Shown in pieces: positions 28,457 through 37,056 of a stretch of DNA of 64,000 nt (positions are counted from its first letter, which is position 1; each line of letters starts with the position of its first letter). Where the stretch lies: NCBI GenBank assembly GCA_002434245.1, contig DJJR01000031.1, positions 98,168 to 162,167 of the forward strand. The letters are read 5' to 3'. The translations under genes were made by a program, and so were the position numbers. Below the pieces are notes generated by a model. It ran no database searches. It was not told where the DNA came from and saw only the letters and a list, made by a program, of their open reading frames with translations. The stretch is from Pelosinus fermentans (GTDB lineage Bacteria > Bacillota > Negativicutes > DSM-13327).

Positions 28457-29608
28457 ATGGGTAATTTTGAATTTTCTAATCCCGTAAAGTTTCACTTCGG
28501 CGCGGGTAAATTGGAGCTAGTTGGGAAAGTTGCAGGAGAATACGGCAAGAAAGCCTTAATTATCGCATCCGATAGTGCAAAACCTACAGGTTTATTAAAA
28601 CGGGTTGAGCAATATTTGGATGAAGCGAAAATTGAGCATGTTTTCTTTAATCAATTTATGCAAAATCCTTTATCTACGCTGGTAATGGATGGAGCAAAGC
28701 TGGCTAGTGAAGAAAAGTGTGATATGGTGATTGGCCTGGGGGGCGGCAGTGCCATGGATATGGCAAAAGGTATTGCTTTTTGCGCTGTGAACCCTGATAG
28801 TATATGGGATTATGTATATGGTAAGCAGGCAGCAGGAGCACTTCCTATATTGTTAGTTCCAACAACTGCAGGTACTGGCAGTGAAGGCAACCGAACGGCA
28901 GTATTTAATAATCCTGATACCAATGATAAAAAAGGTTTGGTAAATTCTTTAATCTACCCTAAAGTCTCAATTATTGATCCTGAATTAATGACTACACTGC
29001 CCAAACGTGTTGTGGCAGGACCTGGTGCAGATGTTTTGTTTCATGCAATTGAGTCATACATTTCAAAGAATAGTCATCCAATTAGTGAAATGCTGTCACT
29101 ACAGGCAATTGAATTAATCGCTCGATACTTGCCGATTGTTTACGAAGATGTGAAAAATATAGAAGCGTGGGAAAAAGTAACGCTAGCCAGCACATTAGCA
29201 GGTATGGCAATTGACTGCGCTGGAACTACACTGCCTCATGCACTTCAGCATCCAATGGGCGGTCTGCTTAACGTCATTCACTCGGAGGGGCTTGCAGCTC
29301 TTTACATGTCATTTATGGAATACACCTATCCTGCAGCACCTGAAAAATTTGCAAATATAGCAAAAGCAATGGGGGTATCCATCGGTCATTTATCTACGAT
29401 GGAAGCGGCTGCATGCAGTTTGGATGCAGTGAAAAAACTGCTGACTACCGTGAATATGATGCCGACACTGAGTGAACTGGGTGTGAAAGAAGAACATTTG
29501 GATTGGCTTACGAATAATGCTCTTACCACAATGAAGGTAGTATTATCTAACAACCCCAAAGTACCTACTGGCGAAGAGATAAAAGAAATTTATCGGAAGT
29601 GCCTGTGA
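28457..29608 (+). CDS. Iron-containing alcohol dehydrogenase family oxidoreductase
   Basis: The product (383 aa) is a group III metal-dependent dehydrogenase. GLGGGSAMDMAKG is the NAD(P)-binding GGGSxxD region, PTTAGTGSE is diagnostic, and metal ligands lie in GADVLFHAIESY, HALQHPMGG and VIHSEG. It likely oxidises or reduces a hydroxyl of the sugar acid handled by this operon, but the substrate is inferred only from context. The start follows AAAGGA. Confidence 0.9.
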   Translation: MGNFEFSNPVKFHFGAGKLELVGKVAGEYGKKALIIASDSAKPTGLLKRVEQYLDEAKIEHVFFNQFMQNPLSTLVMDGAKLASEEKCDMVIGLGGGSAMDMAKGIAFCAVNPDSIWDYVYGKQAAGALPILLVPTTAGTGSEGNRTAVFNNPDTNDKKGLVNSLIYPKVSIIDPELMTTLPKRVVAGPGADVLFHAIESYISKNSHPISEMLSLQAIELIARYLPIVYEDVKNIEAWEKVTLASTLAGMAIDCAGTTLPHALQHPMGGLLNVIHSEGLAALYMSFMEYTYPAAPEKFANIAKAMGVSIGHLSTMEAAACSLDAVKKLLTTVNMMPTLSELGVKEEHLDWLTNNALTTMKVVLSNNPKVPTGEEIKEIYRKCL

Positions 29609-29669
29609 TCTGCGGATCATAGGTACATATACAAGAGGAAAAGATGAAAGTGAAGCAGGGGGGAAAAGA

Positions 29670-30704
29670 ATGTTTGCGGTGATTGATTGTGGTTCGACAA
29701 ATACTAGGGTCTATTTGATTGATGAAGATAAAGTGATTAGCAAAGGTGAAGTTCATATTGGTGTACAGGATACAATCAATAGTGGATCAAACCAAAAATT
29801 AAAAGATGGTATCAAAGAAGCTTTTGAAGTGGCAGCCAAGGAGGCAGCCATTTCGTTGCAGGATATTCAATATGCTGTTGCCTCAGGTATGATTACATCA
29901 GAGATAGGCTTGCTGGCAATACCTCATTTAGTAGCTCCTGTCAGTCTGGAAGATTTGGCTAAGCATGTTCAGATTGTGAATGATCCAACCATATTTCCCT
30001 TGCCTATACCAGTGGTTTTTGTTCGAGGGATAAAAAATGACTGCGGGGAAAGTCACTGGGATAATATTCGTAAAATTGATTTGATGCGGGGAGAAGAAAC
30101 TCAGGCATTTGGTCTGCTTGCCCAGTTAGTGCCGACCCTGCCAGTTACTATAATCGAATTAGGGTCAACAACCAAATTGATTCATATTGATAAAGAAGGT
30201 CGTATTGCTGGAAGCATTACTACGTTAAGCGGGCAAGTATATGACGCGGTGAAAAAGGGGACGTTCCTTGGCGGTTGTATAAAAGATAATGAAGAAAGTC
30301 CTAAAGATACGGAGTTCTATTCAGAAGAAATAGTAAAGAGAGCTTGCGATTGTGTACAAAAGGCCGGATTTTTGAGGACACTACTCTTTACCCGATTTAT
30401 TCAATTTACGCTGCCGACTACAGCCCAGGAAAGAAAATTTTTCATGGAGTCGGCCATTGCTGCAGATGACTTGAAGATTTTTGATGAAGCACAGGAATTG
30501 GGTTTTGACTTAAATACAGATTTTATAATAGTTGGTAATAAAGGTCGTTCACGAATTTACGAAGCATTGATTAAAGAAAGGGTTCAGAATCCGAAGAAGA
30601 TTATCAGCGTATGTGAGAAAAAAGATATTGAAATGTTGGCAGTACGTGGCGCTATGGAAATTGTCAAGGGCAATATACATGTTTCACCGTTGGCAATGGT
30701 GTAA
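29670..30704 (+). CDS. 2-dehydro-3-deoxygalactonokinase-like protein (paralog 1, motif-divergent)
   Basis: The product (344 aa) belongs to the DgoK family of the ASKHA fold. The phosphate-1 loop is DCGSTNTR, and SGMITSEIG and RGEETQAFGLL are conserved. At the second phosphate region it reads IELGSTTKLIHI where the family and the next gene have LPGxHSK, so its catalysis may differ. AGGGGGG precedes the ATG. It is the first of two tandem, clearly diverged paralogs. Confidence 0.82.
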   Translation: MFAVIDCGSTNTRVYLIDEDKVISKGEVHIGVQDTINSGSNQKLKDGIKEAFEVAAKEAAISLQDIQYAVASGMITSEIGLLAIPHLVAPVSLEDLAKHVQIVNDPTIFPLPIPVVFVRGIKNDCGESHWDNIRKIDLMRGEETQAFGLLAQLVPTLPVTIIELGSTTKLIHIDKEGRIAGSITTLSGQVYDAVKKGTFLGGCIKDNEESPKDTEFYSEEIVKRACDCVQKAGFLRTLLFTRFIQFTLPTTAQERKFFMESAIAADDLKIFDEAQELGFDLNTDFIIVGNKGRSRIYEALIKERVQNPKKIISVCEKKDIEMLAVRGAMEIVKGNIHVSPLAMV

Positions 30705-30737
30705 AAATTTATTTAGTTTGGAGGGGGAAAGCGATTG

Positions 30738-31736
30738 ATGTATGCAGTTACGATTGATTCAGGAACTACCAATACAAGGGTGAGCGTTTGGAAAGAGAAT
30801 GATATCATTGCAGAAAGTTTTCGATCTGTGGGCGTTAGGGATACAGCGATTACTGGAAGCAAGGAAACCTTGATGCAAGGTGTCAGGGAAGCGATTGATG
30901 AAGCCATTGCACTAGCAGGTATTAAGGACAGGAATGCGGTTACTTTTATTGCCTCGGGAATGATTACTTCGAATGTGGGTTTATATGAAGTGCCTCATCT
31001 ATTGGCACCTGCAGGTTTAAAGGAATTTTCGGAAGGCATGGTAAAAGCGCAATTGCCAGAGGTTAGTGACCAGCCAATTTGGTTTATACCAGGGGTTAAG
31101 AATAATGTACCAAATGTTACAGTTGATAATTGTGAATCTATGGATGTCATCCGAGGCGAAGAGGTTGAGGTTATTGGGATTTTACAGAAGCTGCAGTTAA
31201 AGGGATCGGCTATCTTAATTTTGCCGGGATCCCATTCCAAGATCATTAGTATTGATGAAAAAAAACGAATTACTGGTGTCGTCACATCAATTGCCGGAGA
31301 ATTAATGGATGTCATTACGCAGAAAACCATCTTAGCGAATGCATTACAAAATTCTTTTGCCACTGAAATTAATGAAACAATGGTATTGAAGGGGGCTGGC
31401 TACGCTGAAAAGGTTGGTTTGGGAAGAACGTGCTTTTCTGTAAGAATTCTTGATTTATTTGACGGCAGTCTTTCGTTAAATGATAAGGCAAACTTTCTTA
31501 TGGGAGCAGTGCTGGGAGGTGATATTTTAGCAGTCAAATATAGTACGGCGCTGGTCGTCAGTCCCGATATGCCTGTTATTATTTTTGGGAAGAAGATGTT
31601 AAGAGAAGCATTGGCCGTGCTGGTCAAAAATGATCCGTTTTTTGCAGGTTCTTTGAACGTCATGGGAGATGAATATAAGAGCCTCGCCGGATTTGGGGCA
31701 CTTACAATTGCGCGGGAACGGGGAATTCTTAAATGA
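30738..31736 (+). CDS. 2-dehydro-3-deoxygalactonokinase-like protein (paralog 2)
   Basis: The product (332 aa) has the canonical DgoK pattern: DSGTTNTR, SGMITSNVG, RGEEVEVIGIL and ILPGSHSKIISID. It should phosphorylate C6 of a 2-keto-3-deoxy-aldonate before aldol cleavage. ATG 30738 is preferred to the adjoining TTG; GGAGGGGG lies about ten bases upstream. The downstream aldolase fits a phosphorylated KDG-type intermediate. Confidence 0.87.
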   Translation: MYAVTIDSGTTNTRVSVWKENDIIAESFRSVGVRDTAITGSKETLMQGVREAIDEAIALAGIKDRNAVTFIASGMITSNVGLYEVPHLLAPAGLKEFSEGMVKAQLPEVSDQPIWFIPGVKNNVPNVTVDNCESMDVIRGEEVEVIGILQKLQLKGSAILILPGSHSKIISIDEKKRITGVVTSIAGELMDVITQKTILANALQNSFATEINETMVLKGAGYAEKVGLGRTCFSVRILDLFDGSLSLNDKANFLMGAVLGGDILAVKYSTALVVSPDMPVIIFGKKMLREALAVLVKNDPFFAGSLNVMGDEYKSLAGFGALTIARERGILK

Positions 31737-31778
31737 TTTGCAATTTACTTTAGGAAACGTGTAAAGAAAAATATCGCA

Positions 31779-31803
31779 ATATTGCCAATACAATATTTTT
31801 TTA
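31779..31803 (+). terminator. Weak intra-operon terminator-like hairpin
   Basis: AATATTG-CCAATA-CAATATT followed by TTTTTATTT lies between the second kinase and the permease gene. The stem is AT-rich, so it probably only attenuates. Confidence 0.4.
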
Positions 31804-31842
31804 TTTATTTCTGATAATTATAATTTGGGGGAGGTAATTTAC

Positions 31843-33147
31843 TTGGAGACTAAAGCCAAGACGAACTCAGCTGCTACGCAAACAGCACCGATGGGAAGAA
31901 CGAGATGGGGGGTTACTTTTTTACTGCTGATTGGCGGTATTGTTAATTATCTTGATCGTGCAAACCTTTCCATTGCGGCACCTGAGATGATGAAGGAATT
32001 AAATTTGACGAATACGGATATTGGATTAATGGGTTCGGTTTTTGCAATGACATATGCGATGTGTCAATTGCCTTCAGGATGGATCATTGACCGCTTAGGT
32101 GCAAAGAAGGTTTACTCATGGGCAGTATTTCTCTGGAGTGGTGCCACTGCTTTAACTGGTGCTTGCCATAATTTAATGAGCTTATTAGCTGCACGTGTTT
32201 GTCTCGGAGCAGCGGAAGCACCATGCTGGCCTGGAGCAGCTAAAATCACGGCAGCCTGGTTTCCAAAGAAGGAACGTGCATTGGCTACCGGATTTTGGGA
32301 TGCGGCTTCTAAGTGGGGACCAGCCATTGCCCCACCTATTCTTGTTGCCATTATCGTACCTTTTGGCTGGAGAGCTCTATTTTATATAACAGGCGGTATT
32401 GGAATTGTATTTGTAATCTTCTTTAAATTTTTCTATCATCAGCCGGAGAATCATCCTACTCTTAGTAAAGAAGAATTGGCTTATATTAAGTCTGATGGTG
32501 GGGGAACGGCAGAACTTAGTGTTAAGTCGCAAGTGTCATGGTCATCTTTATTTAAATATAAAAGTGTATGGGGTATGATTTTAGGATTCTTTTGCTATGT
32601 GTGGATGATGAATATATTTGTGAATTTCCTGCCCCTTTATCTGATGAAAACACAGAATGTTTCGATGAAAGATCTTGGGATTTATGCGAGTATTCCCTGG
32701 ATTGGAGGCGTCATTGGTGCCGTACTGGGGGGATATGTCACGAAGTATCTAGTAGATAAGGGAATTACTACATCGATTATTGCGAAACGAGCTATGATTA
32801 GTGTATGTGCCATATTAGCGGGAATTACGGTTATCACACTGCCTCATGTGACTAGTTTAACAGCGACTCTTACCTTGTTAACGATTGCACTGGGTTTGCT
32901 TTCTGCCATGTCCAGCAGTGCATGGGCATTGCCTGGAGATATAGCGCCTCCTTCTATGGTCGGATCTGTAGGCGGCATCCAGAATTTCGGCGGATATTTT
33001 GGTGGGGCTTTGTCACCATTGGTTGCCGGGATGATTGTAGATAGTACTGGGTCCTATGCTTTAGCTTTTACGAGTGGTGGTGTGATTGCAGCCTGCGCCG
33101 CAATTTGTTATTGGTTCATAGTGAAAGAACCTATCGAGGGTGCCTAA
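31843..33147 (+). CDS. MFS permease, anion:cation symporter (ACS) family
   Basis: The product (434 aa) is a 12-helix major facilitator. NYLDRANLSIAAPEM near the N-terminus and the DRLGAKKVY loop are typical of the hexuronate/galactonate/glucarate (ExuT/DgoT/GudP) group. The start is TTG at 31843 behind GGGGGAGG; the longer frame would begin inside that site. It probably imports the sugar acid for this operon. Confidence 0.88.
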   Translation: METKAKTNSAATQTAPMGRTRWGVTFLLLIGGIVNYLDRANLSIAAPEMMKELNLTNTDIGLMGSVFAMTYAMCQLPSGWIIDRLGAKKVYSWAVFLWSGATALTGACHNLMSLLAARVCLGAAEAPCWPGAAKITAAWFPKKERALATGFWDAASKWGPAIAPPILVAIIVPFGWRALFYITGGIGIVFVIFFKFFYHQPENHPTLSKEELAYIKSDGGGTAELSVKSQVSWSSLFKYKSVWGMILGFFCYVWMMNIFVNFLPLYLMKTQNVSMKDLGIYASIPWIGGVIGAVLGGYVTKYLVDKGITTSIIAKRAMISVCAILAGITVITLPHVTSLTATLTLLTIALGLLSAMSSSAWALPGDIAPPSMVGSVGGIQNFGGYFGGALSPLVAGMIVDSTGSYALAFTSGGVIAACAAICYWFIVKEPIEGA

Positions 33148-33174
33148 TTCTATAGGAGAGAAAGGGGTATTGGA

Positions 33175-33828
33175 ATGGATAAGTGGAAGGTATTAAAAAC
33201 AATTGAAGAAACGGGCATTGTTGCTATTGTCCGGGGGATAAAAGTAGAAGAAATTTCACCAATCGCTGCTGCTTTATACGAGGGAGGCATTCGGGTCATC
33301 GAGGTAACCTGCAATACCAAAGGGTATCTGAGGATAATAGAAACCTTATCGGACCAGATGGAGAATCGAATGCTTGTCGGTGCAGGTACCGTATTGAATC
33401 CAACAATGGCCCAAATGGTATTGGATGCAGGTGCAACATTTGTATTAGCTCCTGACTTTAATCCAGATGTCATCATTGCAGTACATGAAAAACAGAAACT
33501 TGTTATTCCTGGGGTGGCAACACCTACTGAGATTATTCAGGCACATCGTTTAGGTGTAGATTTAGTAAAAGTGTTTCCTGCTGGTGCATTAGGGGCCCGA
33601 TATATTAAAGAAATACGTGGTCCTTTAGGGAATGCTGCTGTTCTTCCAGTGGGAGGAATTAACTTAGGAAATATTAAGGAATTTGCACAAGTTGGGGCCT
33701 ATGCTGTGGGGGTCGGTGGCGAATTAGTAGATAAAAAAGCCATTGAACAAGGAAATTATAATGTCCTTACGCAACATGCCAAAGATTTTATTGCAGCTTT
33801 TATGGACGGAAAAAACTCGCAAAAGTAA
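33175..33828 (+). CDS. KDPG/KDPGal-type 2-keto-3-deoxy-6-phosphoaldonate aldolase
   Basis: The product (217 aa) is a class I (Schiff-base) aldolase of the Eda/DgoA family. The catalytic lysine is in LVKVFPAG (K132), the glutamate is in IRVIEVTCNT, and VGAGTVLNP is conserved. It would split the phosphorylated keto-deoxy acid to pyruvate and glyceraldehyde 3-phosphate. ATG 33175 lies 27 bases after the permease. Confidence 0.93.
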   Translation: MDKWKVLKTIEETGIVAIVRGIKVEEISPIAAALYEGGIRVIEVTCNTKGYLRIIETLSDQMENRMLVGAGTVLNPTMAQMVLDAGATFVLAPDFNPDVIIAVHEKQKLVIPGVATPTEIIQAHRLGVDLVKVFPAGALGARYIKEIRGPLGNAAVLPVGGINLGNIKEFAQVGAYAVGVGGELVDKKAIEQGNYNVLTQHAKDFIAAFMDGKNSQK

Positions 33829-33837
33829 CGACCATAC

Positions 33838-33865
33838 TTGACAGCAAAAACGGATAGGATATACT
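33838..33865 (+). promoter_or_regulatory. Promoter of the IclR-type regulator gene
   Basis: TTGACA at 33838-33843 and TATACT at 33860-33865 with a 16-base spacer. This gives the regulator a separate transcript from the operon upstream. Confidence 0.7.
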
Positions 33866-33907
33866 TAATGTAGATAAAAATATACAGACGCAAACGAGGT
33901 ATCTACA

Positions 33908-34696
33908 TTGAATAAAATGAATCGGTCAACGGCAAGAGCTATTGACATTATTGATTTGGTTGCAGAAAGTAATGAATCAATGACCATAACAGAAATTAGC
34001 CGAATCTTAGATATGCCCAAAAGTACTGCTTTTGACTTAGTCTATACGCTGGTGAATAAAGGTTATTTGGAAGCTGCAGACAGCAAGAATAAAACATTCG
34101 GTTTGGGTTTGAGGTTATTTCAAGCAGGGGCTCGTTATTTGGAAAAAACAAACTTTTATGATATCGCTCACCCTATTTTGGAAGAGATCATGCGCAAAAC
34201 CAATGAAACAGTCTTTTTGGCCTTAGAGAATAATGGAAGGCTCGTATACTTAGATAAAGTGGAAACAACATCTTCTGTTAGGACGTACTGTCAAATTGGC
34301 TCAAACCATCCCATGTATCATGCTGGTTTAGGAAAAGCAATTTTAGCAGCTTTGTCGGAAGAACAAGTGCGAGCAATCATTAAAGAAGAAGATTTAGTAC
34401 CTAAAACACAATATACGATTACGACACTTGATGGGCTGTTTAAAGAGTTAGATGAAACTCGAAAAAGAGGATACGCTATCGATAATAGAGAAGGTGAAAT
34501 CGAGGTGTTTTGTGTAGCTGCTCCCATTTATAATGCAATGGGGAAAGCTTTTGCCGGTATTAGTATTGCCAGTATGGTATCAAGGATGGAGGCTGATCCC
34601 GACAGGGTGGAGCTATTTGGTAAATTGATTGCCGAAAATGCATTTTCCATTTCAAAGCGCATTGGTTTTAGAGGCGATACGTTATATAAGGTTTGA
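33908..34696 (+). CDS. IclR-family transcriptional regulator
   Basis: The product (262 aa) has an N-terminal winged helix (MTITEISRILDMPKSTAF) and a C-terminal GAF-like effector domain with YHAGLGKAILA and GYAIDNREGEIEVFCVAAPI, the typical IclR ligand pocket. The start is TTG with GAGG eight bases upstream. By position it should control the sugar-acid operon, possibly through the GCGGAT repeats. Confidence 0.93.
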   Translation: MNKMNRSTARAIDIIDLVAESNESMTITEISRILDMPKSTAFDLVYTLVNKGYLEAADSKNKTFGLGLRLFQAGARYLEKTNFYDIAHPILEEIMRKTNETVFLALENNGRLVYLDKVETTSSVRTYCQIGSNHPMYHAGLGKAILAALSEEQVRAIIKEEDLVPKTQYTITTLDGLFKELDETRKRGYAIDNREGEIEVFCVAAPIYNAMGKAFAGISIASMVSRMEADPDRVELFGKLIAENAFSISKRIGFRGDTLYKV

Positions 34697-34746
34697 CGAT
34701 TGAAAAGATATCAGCTTTATGCTGGTATCTTTTTATCGATCAAAAA

Positions 34747-34788
34747 TAAAAAAAGCTTGAACCATTTGAATGTGGTTCAAGCTTTTTA
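34747..34788. terminator. Bidirectional terminator between iclR-type gene and htpG
   Basis: AAGCTTGAACCA pairs perfectly with TGGTTCAAGCTT around an 8-base loop; A-runs and T-runs flank it, so it works for both convergent genes. Confidence 0.92.
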
Positions 34789-34801
34789 AAATAGTTTTTC
34801 T

Positions 34802-36760
34802 TTAGCTCTTACGTGCCATTAAGTTAGATACTTTATTAGCAAAGCTGATTGGATCTTCTGGGAGCAGACCTTCAATAAGCATTGCTTGTACGTATAATAG
34901 GTCGCAATAATCCTTGAAGGCTTCAGAATCAGGGGTTGCTTCATGTAGATCTTTTAAGACAGTGAAGACATCATGATTTGGATTTAATTCCAGGATTCGG
35001 CTAGCCTTATACATGGTATTATTCATTTCTGATAAAATTTGTTCCATGGAAAGACTGATGCCATTATCATCACTAACAAGACAAACCGCACTGGATTTTA
35101 ATCGATTACTAATCTTGACATCAGCTATTTTTCCTTTCAAATGCTCTTTAATTGCTTTGATTAAAGATTCATTTTCTTTTAAAATCGCTTCGGTGTCTTT
35201 TTTAGCTTCGGGAGAGTCAATATCGTCCAGGTTTAGTTCGCCGCGGCTGATGGATTGGAATTTTTTCTCTTTATATTCCTGTAATGCATCAATCGTAAAC
35301 TCATCAACCTGATCATACAGATAAAGAACTTCAATACCTTTCTCTTTCAGCAGTTCCATTTGCGGTAACCGCTCTACGGAAGCACGATCTTTACCTGTGG
35401 CATAATAGATGACTTTTTGATTTTCTGACATGCGTTCGATGTAATCATGCAAGGTTGTCAATTCTTCCGTTGCGTGGGAGGAAGAGAATAGTAATAAATC
35501 TTTTAATTTATCGCGGCTTTGGAAATCTGTATAGGCTCCTACTTTAAGAGCTTTGCCAAATTCTTTCCAGAACTTTTCATAGGTAGGTCGCTCATTAGCA
35601 AGGAGATTTTCTAAGGTTTTCAGTACGCTTTTTTCAAGATTCTTTCCAATTAATTTTAATTGTTTGCTATGCTGCAGCAGCTCGCGAGATATATTGAGGG
35701 AAAAATCGGGAGAATCCACTAAGCCTTTCACGAATCGCAGATATTCAGGGAGAAGATCCTGGCAGTTGTCCATGATGAAAATCTGTTTGGAATAAAGGCG
35801 GATTCCAGAGGACGATTTTTGCGTGTATAAATCAAAAGGAGCACGAGAAGGAATAAACAATAAACTTGTGTATTCTACAGTACCTTCTGCTTTAGAATGA
35901 ATCAGTTTTAGAGGATCTTCCCAGTCGTGGAAGAGATTTTTGTAGAAGGTATGGTACTCTTCTGCCGAAATGTCATTCTTATTGCGAGTCCATAGAGGTG
36001 TCATGGAATTCAAGGTCCGAACCTCTACGGTCTGTGTTGCTGGGGCGTCTTCAATTACCTCGCCTTCTTCATCTTTGGGCTTTTCTTCCTTGATGAAGTT
36101 CATTTTAATAGGGTAGCGGATATAGTCTGAGTATTTTTTGATCAAATTTTCAATGGTGTAGCGATCTAAGAAATTTTCCTTGGAGCCGTCAGCGGCAGTA
36201 AATTCATCATTGAGAGTGATAATAATGGTAGTACCCCGTGTTTCTTTTTCCACTTCTTCAATGGTGTATGTACCATCACCGCTGGATTGCCACTTAACCC
36301 CTTTGGCTTGTCCAGGAGCACGAGTGATCAAAGTGACTTTGTCAGAAACCATAAAAGCAGAATAAAAGCCAACGCCAAATTGACCGATTAGTTCATTATC
36401 GGTTGCTGTTTCTTTCTCTTTTAATTTTTCAAGAAAGGACTTAGTGCCTGATTTAGCGATGGTTCCAATATTTTCGACTACTTCGTCATAGGTCATACCA
36501 ATACCATTATCTGAGATTGTTAGCGTATGTGTCGATTCATCAGGGACAATGAAAATTTCAAAGTCGGCTTGTCCTTCTAATAGATCGTGATTGGTTAAGG
36601 ATTCAAATCGAATTTTATCAATGGCATCGGAAGCGTTAGAGATCAGCTCTCGTAAAAAAATCTCCTTATTTGTATAAATGGAATGAATCATTAAGTCTAA
36701 TAATTGCTTAGTTTCCGCTTGGAATTCTCTGGTTTGCTTATTCATTGGTTCTTGGCTCAT
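34802..36760 (-). CDS. htpG: Molecular chaperone HtpG (Hsp90)
   Basis: The product (652 aa) is bacterial Hsp90. GHKL ATP-site motifs are ELISNASDAIDKIRFE, DNGIGM and GQFGVGFYSAF; the middle and C-terminal dimer domains follow in normal order and length. The start follows AAAGGAGAC. A perfect CIRCE operator in the leader means HrcA should repress it, i.e. class I heat-shock control. Confidence 0.97.
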   Translation of the reverse strand: MSQEPMNKQTREFQAETKQLLDLMIHSIYTNKEIFLRELISNASDAIDKIRFESLTNHDLLEGQADFEIFIVPDESTHTLTISDNGIGMTYDEVVENIGTIAKSGTKSFLEKLKEKETATDNELIGQFGVGFYSAFMVSDKVTLITRAPGQAKGVKWQSSGDGTYTIEEVEKETRGTTIIITLNDEFTAADGSKENFLDRYTIENLIKKYSDYIRYPIKMNFIKEEKPKDEEGEVIEDAPATQTVEVRTLNSMTPLWTRNKNDISAEEYHTFYKNLFHDWEDPLKLIHSKAEGTVEYTSLLFIPSRAPFDLYTQKSSSGIRLYSKQIFIMDNCQDLLPEYLRFVKGLVDSPDFSLNISRELLQHSKQLKLIGKNLEKSVLKTLENLLANERPTYEKFWKEFGKALKVGAYTDFQSRDKLKDLLLFSSSHATEELTTLHDYIERMSENQKVIYYATGKDRASVERLPQMELLKEKGIEVLYLYDQVDEFTIDALQEYKEKKFQSISRGELNLDDIDSPEAKKDTEAILKENESLIKAIKEHLKGKIADVKISNRLKSSAVCLVSDDNGISLSMEQILSEMNNTMYKASRILELNPNHDVFTVLKDLHEATPDSEAFKDYCDLLYVQAMLIEGLLPEDPISFANKVSNLMARKS

Positions 36761-36804
36761 GTAAGAAGTCTCCTTTTATTAAAATTTTATGTAAGTTTCT
36801 TTTA

Positions 36805-36831
36805 TTAGCACTCTCTTTGGGTGAGTGCTAA
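36805..36831 (-). promoter_or_regulatory. CIRCE operator (HrcA-binding site)
   Basis: TTAGCACTC, nine bases, GAGTGCTAA: a perfect match to the CIRCE consensus, located between the htpG promoter and its start codon. Confidence 0.97.
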
Positions 36832-36843
36832 CTCTCTTTCTCT

Positions 36844-36872
36844 ATAATACCTTGATTAGTATTTGAAATCAA
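36844..36872 (-). promoter_or_regulatory. SigA-type promoter of htpG
   Basis: On the minus strand TTGATT (36872-36867), 17 bases, then TATTAT (36849-36844). The CIRCE element lies at the expected start site. Confidence 0.8.
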
Positions 36873-37056
36873 ATACTTTTTTTTCACTAAAATTAGGCAA
36901 TAATAGCATCTTTTTACCATTTATATTGAATTTACTATAGAATTTATATATTTTGTGTGGTTCGTCCTTTTAAAACTGAAAAAAATATATAGTATTTTGC
37001 ATATAAAAAAGCCCTTTCTCAAAAAGTGGTTTTTTTGATGAAAAGGACAATATATA

